From positions 58,691,361 through 58,755,360 of the forward strand of contig NW_023605194.1 in assembly GCF_014898055.3 (NCBI RefSeq): DNA of 64,000 nt, in the 5' to 3' direction. Positions within the stretch are counted from its first letter, which is position 1. Each line of letters begins with the position of its first letter. Shown piece after piece: positions 62,922 through 64,000 of this stretch. The DNA is from Talpa occidentalis. Lineage: Eukaryota; Chordata; Mammalia; Eulipotyphla; Talpidae. The notes beneath the pieces were generated by a model. The model was not told the origin of the DNA and did not search any database. It saw only the letters and a program-made list of their open reading frames with translations. Both the position numbers and the translations under genes were made by a program.

Positions 62922-64000
62922 TCGAGTGGATATTTTATATTAAACTTTGTGTGTCCCAACTTTGGGCTTACCACATAAATAAATAAATGATGTAGAAAGT
63001 ATACAATCCACAAGGACAAAATTATACCTTCCATATCTGTGTTCTTGTATTTTATCCAAGTATGGTAGACGAGGATTTGGATCGTTGAATAAATTATATA
63101 TCTAATATCCAAAGCAACCATCACATGCATTGCCAGATTTAAAAGAAATTTGTTTATTTCAGCTAACCTATTCTGAAAGCAAGCATCTCTCTGGCAAGAG
63201 CAAAAGTAAAGTATGGAATGTGACTACAAAGCCATGGATCTAATGTTTACTTGTGATTTGAAAAAAAATCTCCTAATTTTACAGCCATAGCTTGTAAATT
63301 AAGAGGACTACCTGGATCTCTTACTGTGGTGCTTATAGCTTTAATGAGTAAATCATATATAAAAACAGCTGAGTTCTGTTGCTAAAAGTGATCATTATGA
63401 ACGTAATAAGGTCTTTGGGAAGACAAACTATAAAAAGGTAGCATTGAATAAATTAGAAAGTCCATTCTTAGAAGCAAAGAACATGGTTAGAAAATACAGT
63501 ATGTACCAGATGAAAATTTCATGAAAGTAATGATTGTGAAAAAGACATGCCTACTATTATGAAAGTTAAAATCAGTTATGCTATATCAACTATGCTTAAA
63601 GCAATTATGAAATTGACTTGAATAGCTGAAGTTCCACTCATATAAGGCCTTTATTTGAAGCTATTATGTTTACCATCGAATAACTGTTTATGTCCTCACC
63701 TCCAAAAGTCGGCCATAAACTTTTTAAAAATTTTCCTTCCTGAAAAATATTTCTGCATCTAAATTCATCAAAATTAACATAAGTGATAAAAATTAACAAA
63801 TGTTAAGTAGTCTTTAAAGGGCAAATAATTATACAAGAGTACATGAAAACAATCTATGTCAAATGATGAGAAAACTACCACTCTAACTTCAAAGAATTCA
63901 ATTTTGTTTTAATACTTTATACCCCTCTCAAGAATTTATGATTTTATAATCTTATACCTGGGGTATTTTTTAAAATACTATTATAAAATTAAAATATAAC

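Overview
This is mammalian nuclear DNA. The window holds the 3' third of one multi-exon gene on the minus strand, its long 3' untranslated region and its downstream flank, with many retrotransposons. Eight consecutive exons read without a break into the C-terminal 295 residues of cGMP-dependent protein kinase 1 (PRKG1). They run from the ATP-binding lysine to the stop codon, and every splice site is canonical GT-AG. The dominant short repeat is a tRNA-derived SINE with A and B boxes and an A-rich AATAAATAAATCTTT tail. It is none of the primate, rodent, ruminant, carnivore or vespertilionid-bat families I know. It most resembles, from memory, the Rhin-1-type SINEs of rhinolophoid bats, so a bat is my best guess. 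That assignment is unverified.

Layout. Positions 1-960 are GC-richer than the rest. They end at the left edge in a minus-strand TATA box and hold five TCF/LEF-type motifs. In other mammals DKK1 is the next gene downstream of PRKG1 in the same orientation, about 16 kb away in human. The simplest reading is that the left edge is the DKK1 promoter, with the transcribed region just outside the window. From 1 to 21.1 kb is intergenic: old L2 and MER5-like fragments, a candidate conserved element (4.68-5.56 kb), a 115-bp tandem duplication split by a SINE, and a nested cluster of L1 pieces (9.3-18.3 kb), one carrying a twin-priming-type inversion. From 21.1 to 25.47 kb is the likely PRKG1 3' UTR, where I recognise no interspersed repeat. 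PRKG1 exons lie at 25.5, 27.9, 29.2, 29.4, 40.8, 41.7, 48.8 and 49.7 kb. The remainder, to 64 kb, is intron upstream of the first visible exon.

Within the introns are a dead processed copy of RPL7L1 (31.3-32.05 kb, plus strand), L1, L2 and MIR fragments, two unrelated local direct duplications (about 187 bp and about 118 bp, each with copies 1.2-1.3 kb apart), and a possible regulatory element with a near-perfect CTCF motif at 60.8 kb. Nineteen copies of the SINE are recognisable. Six belong to a younger, CpG-rich subfamily, and four of those share an extra 3' tag beyond the tail.

The only functional protein-coding gene seen is PRKG1. Its product is the cytosolic serine/threonine kinase that carries out nitric-oxide/cGMP signalling. 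No novel gene system, CRISPR array, operon or virus-like gene set was found. The most interesting signals are the SINE subfamily tag, the local duplications, and the putative regulatory elements flanking PRKG1 and the presumed DKK1.
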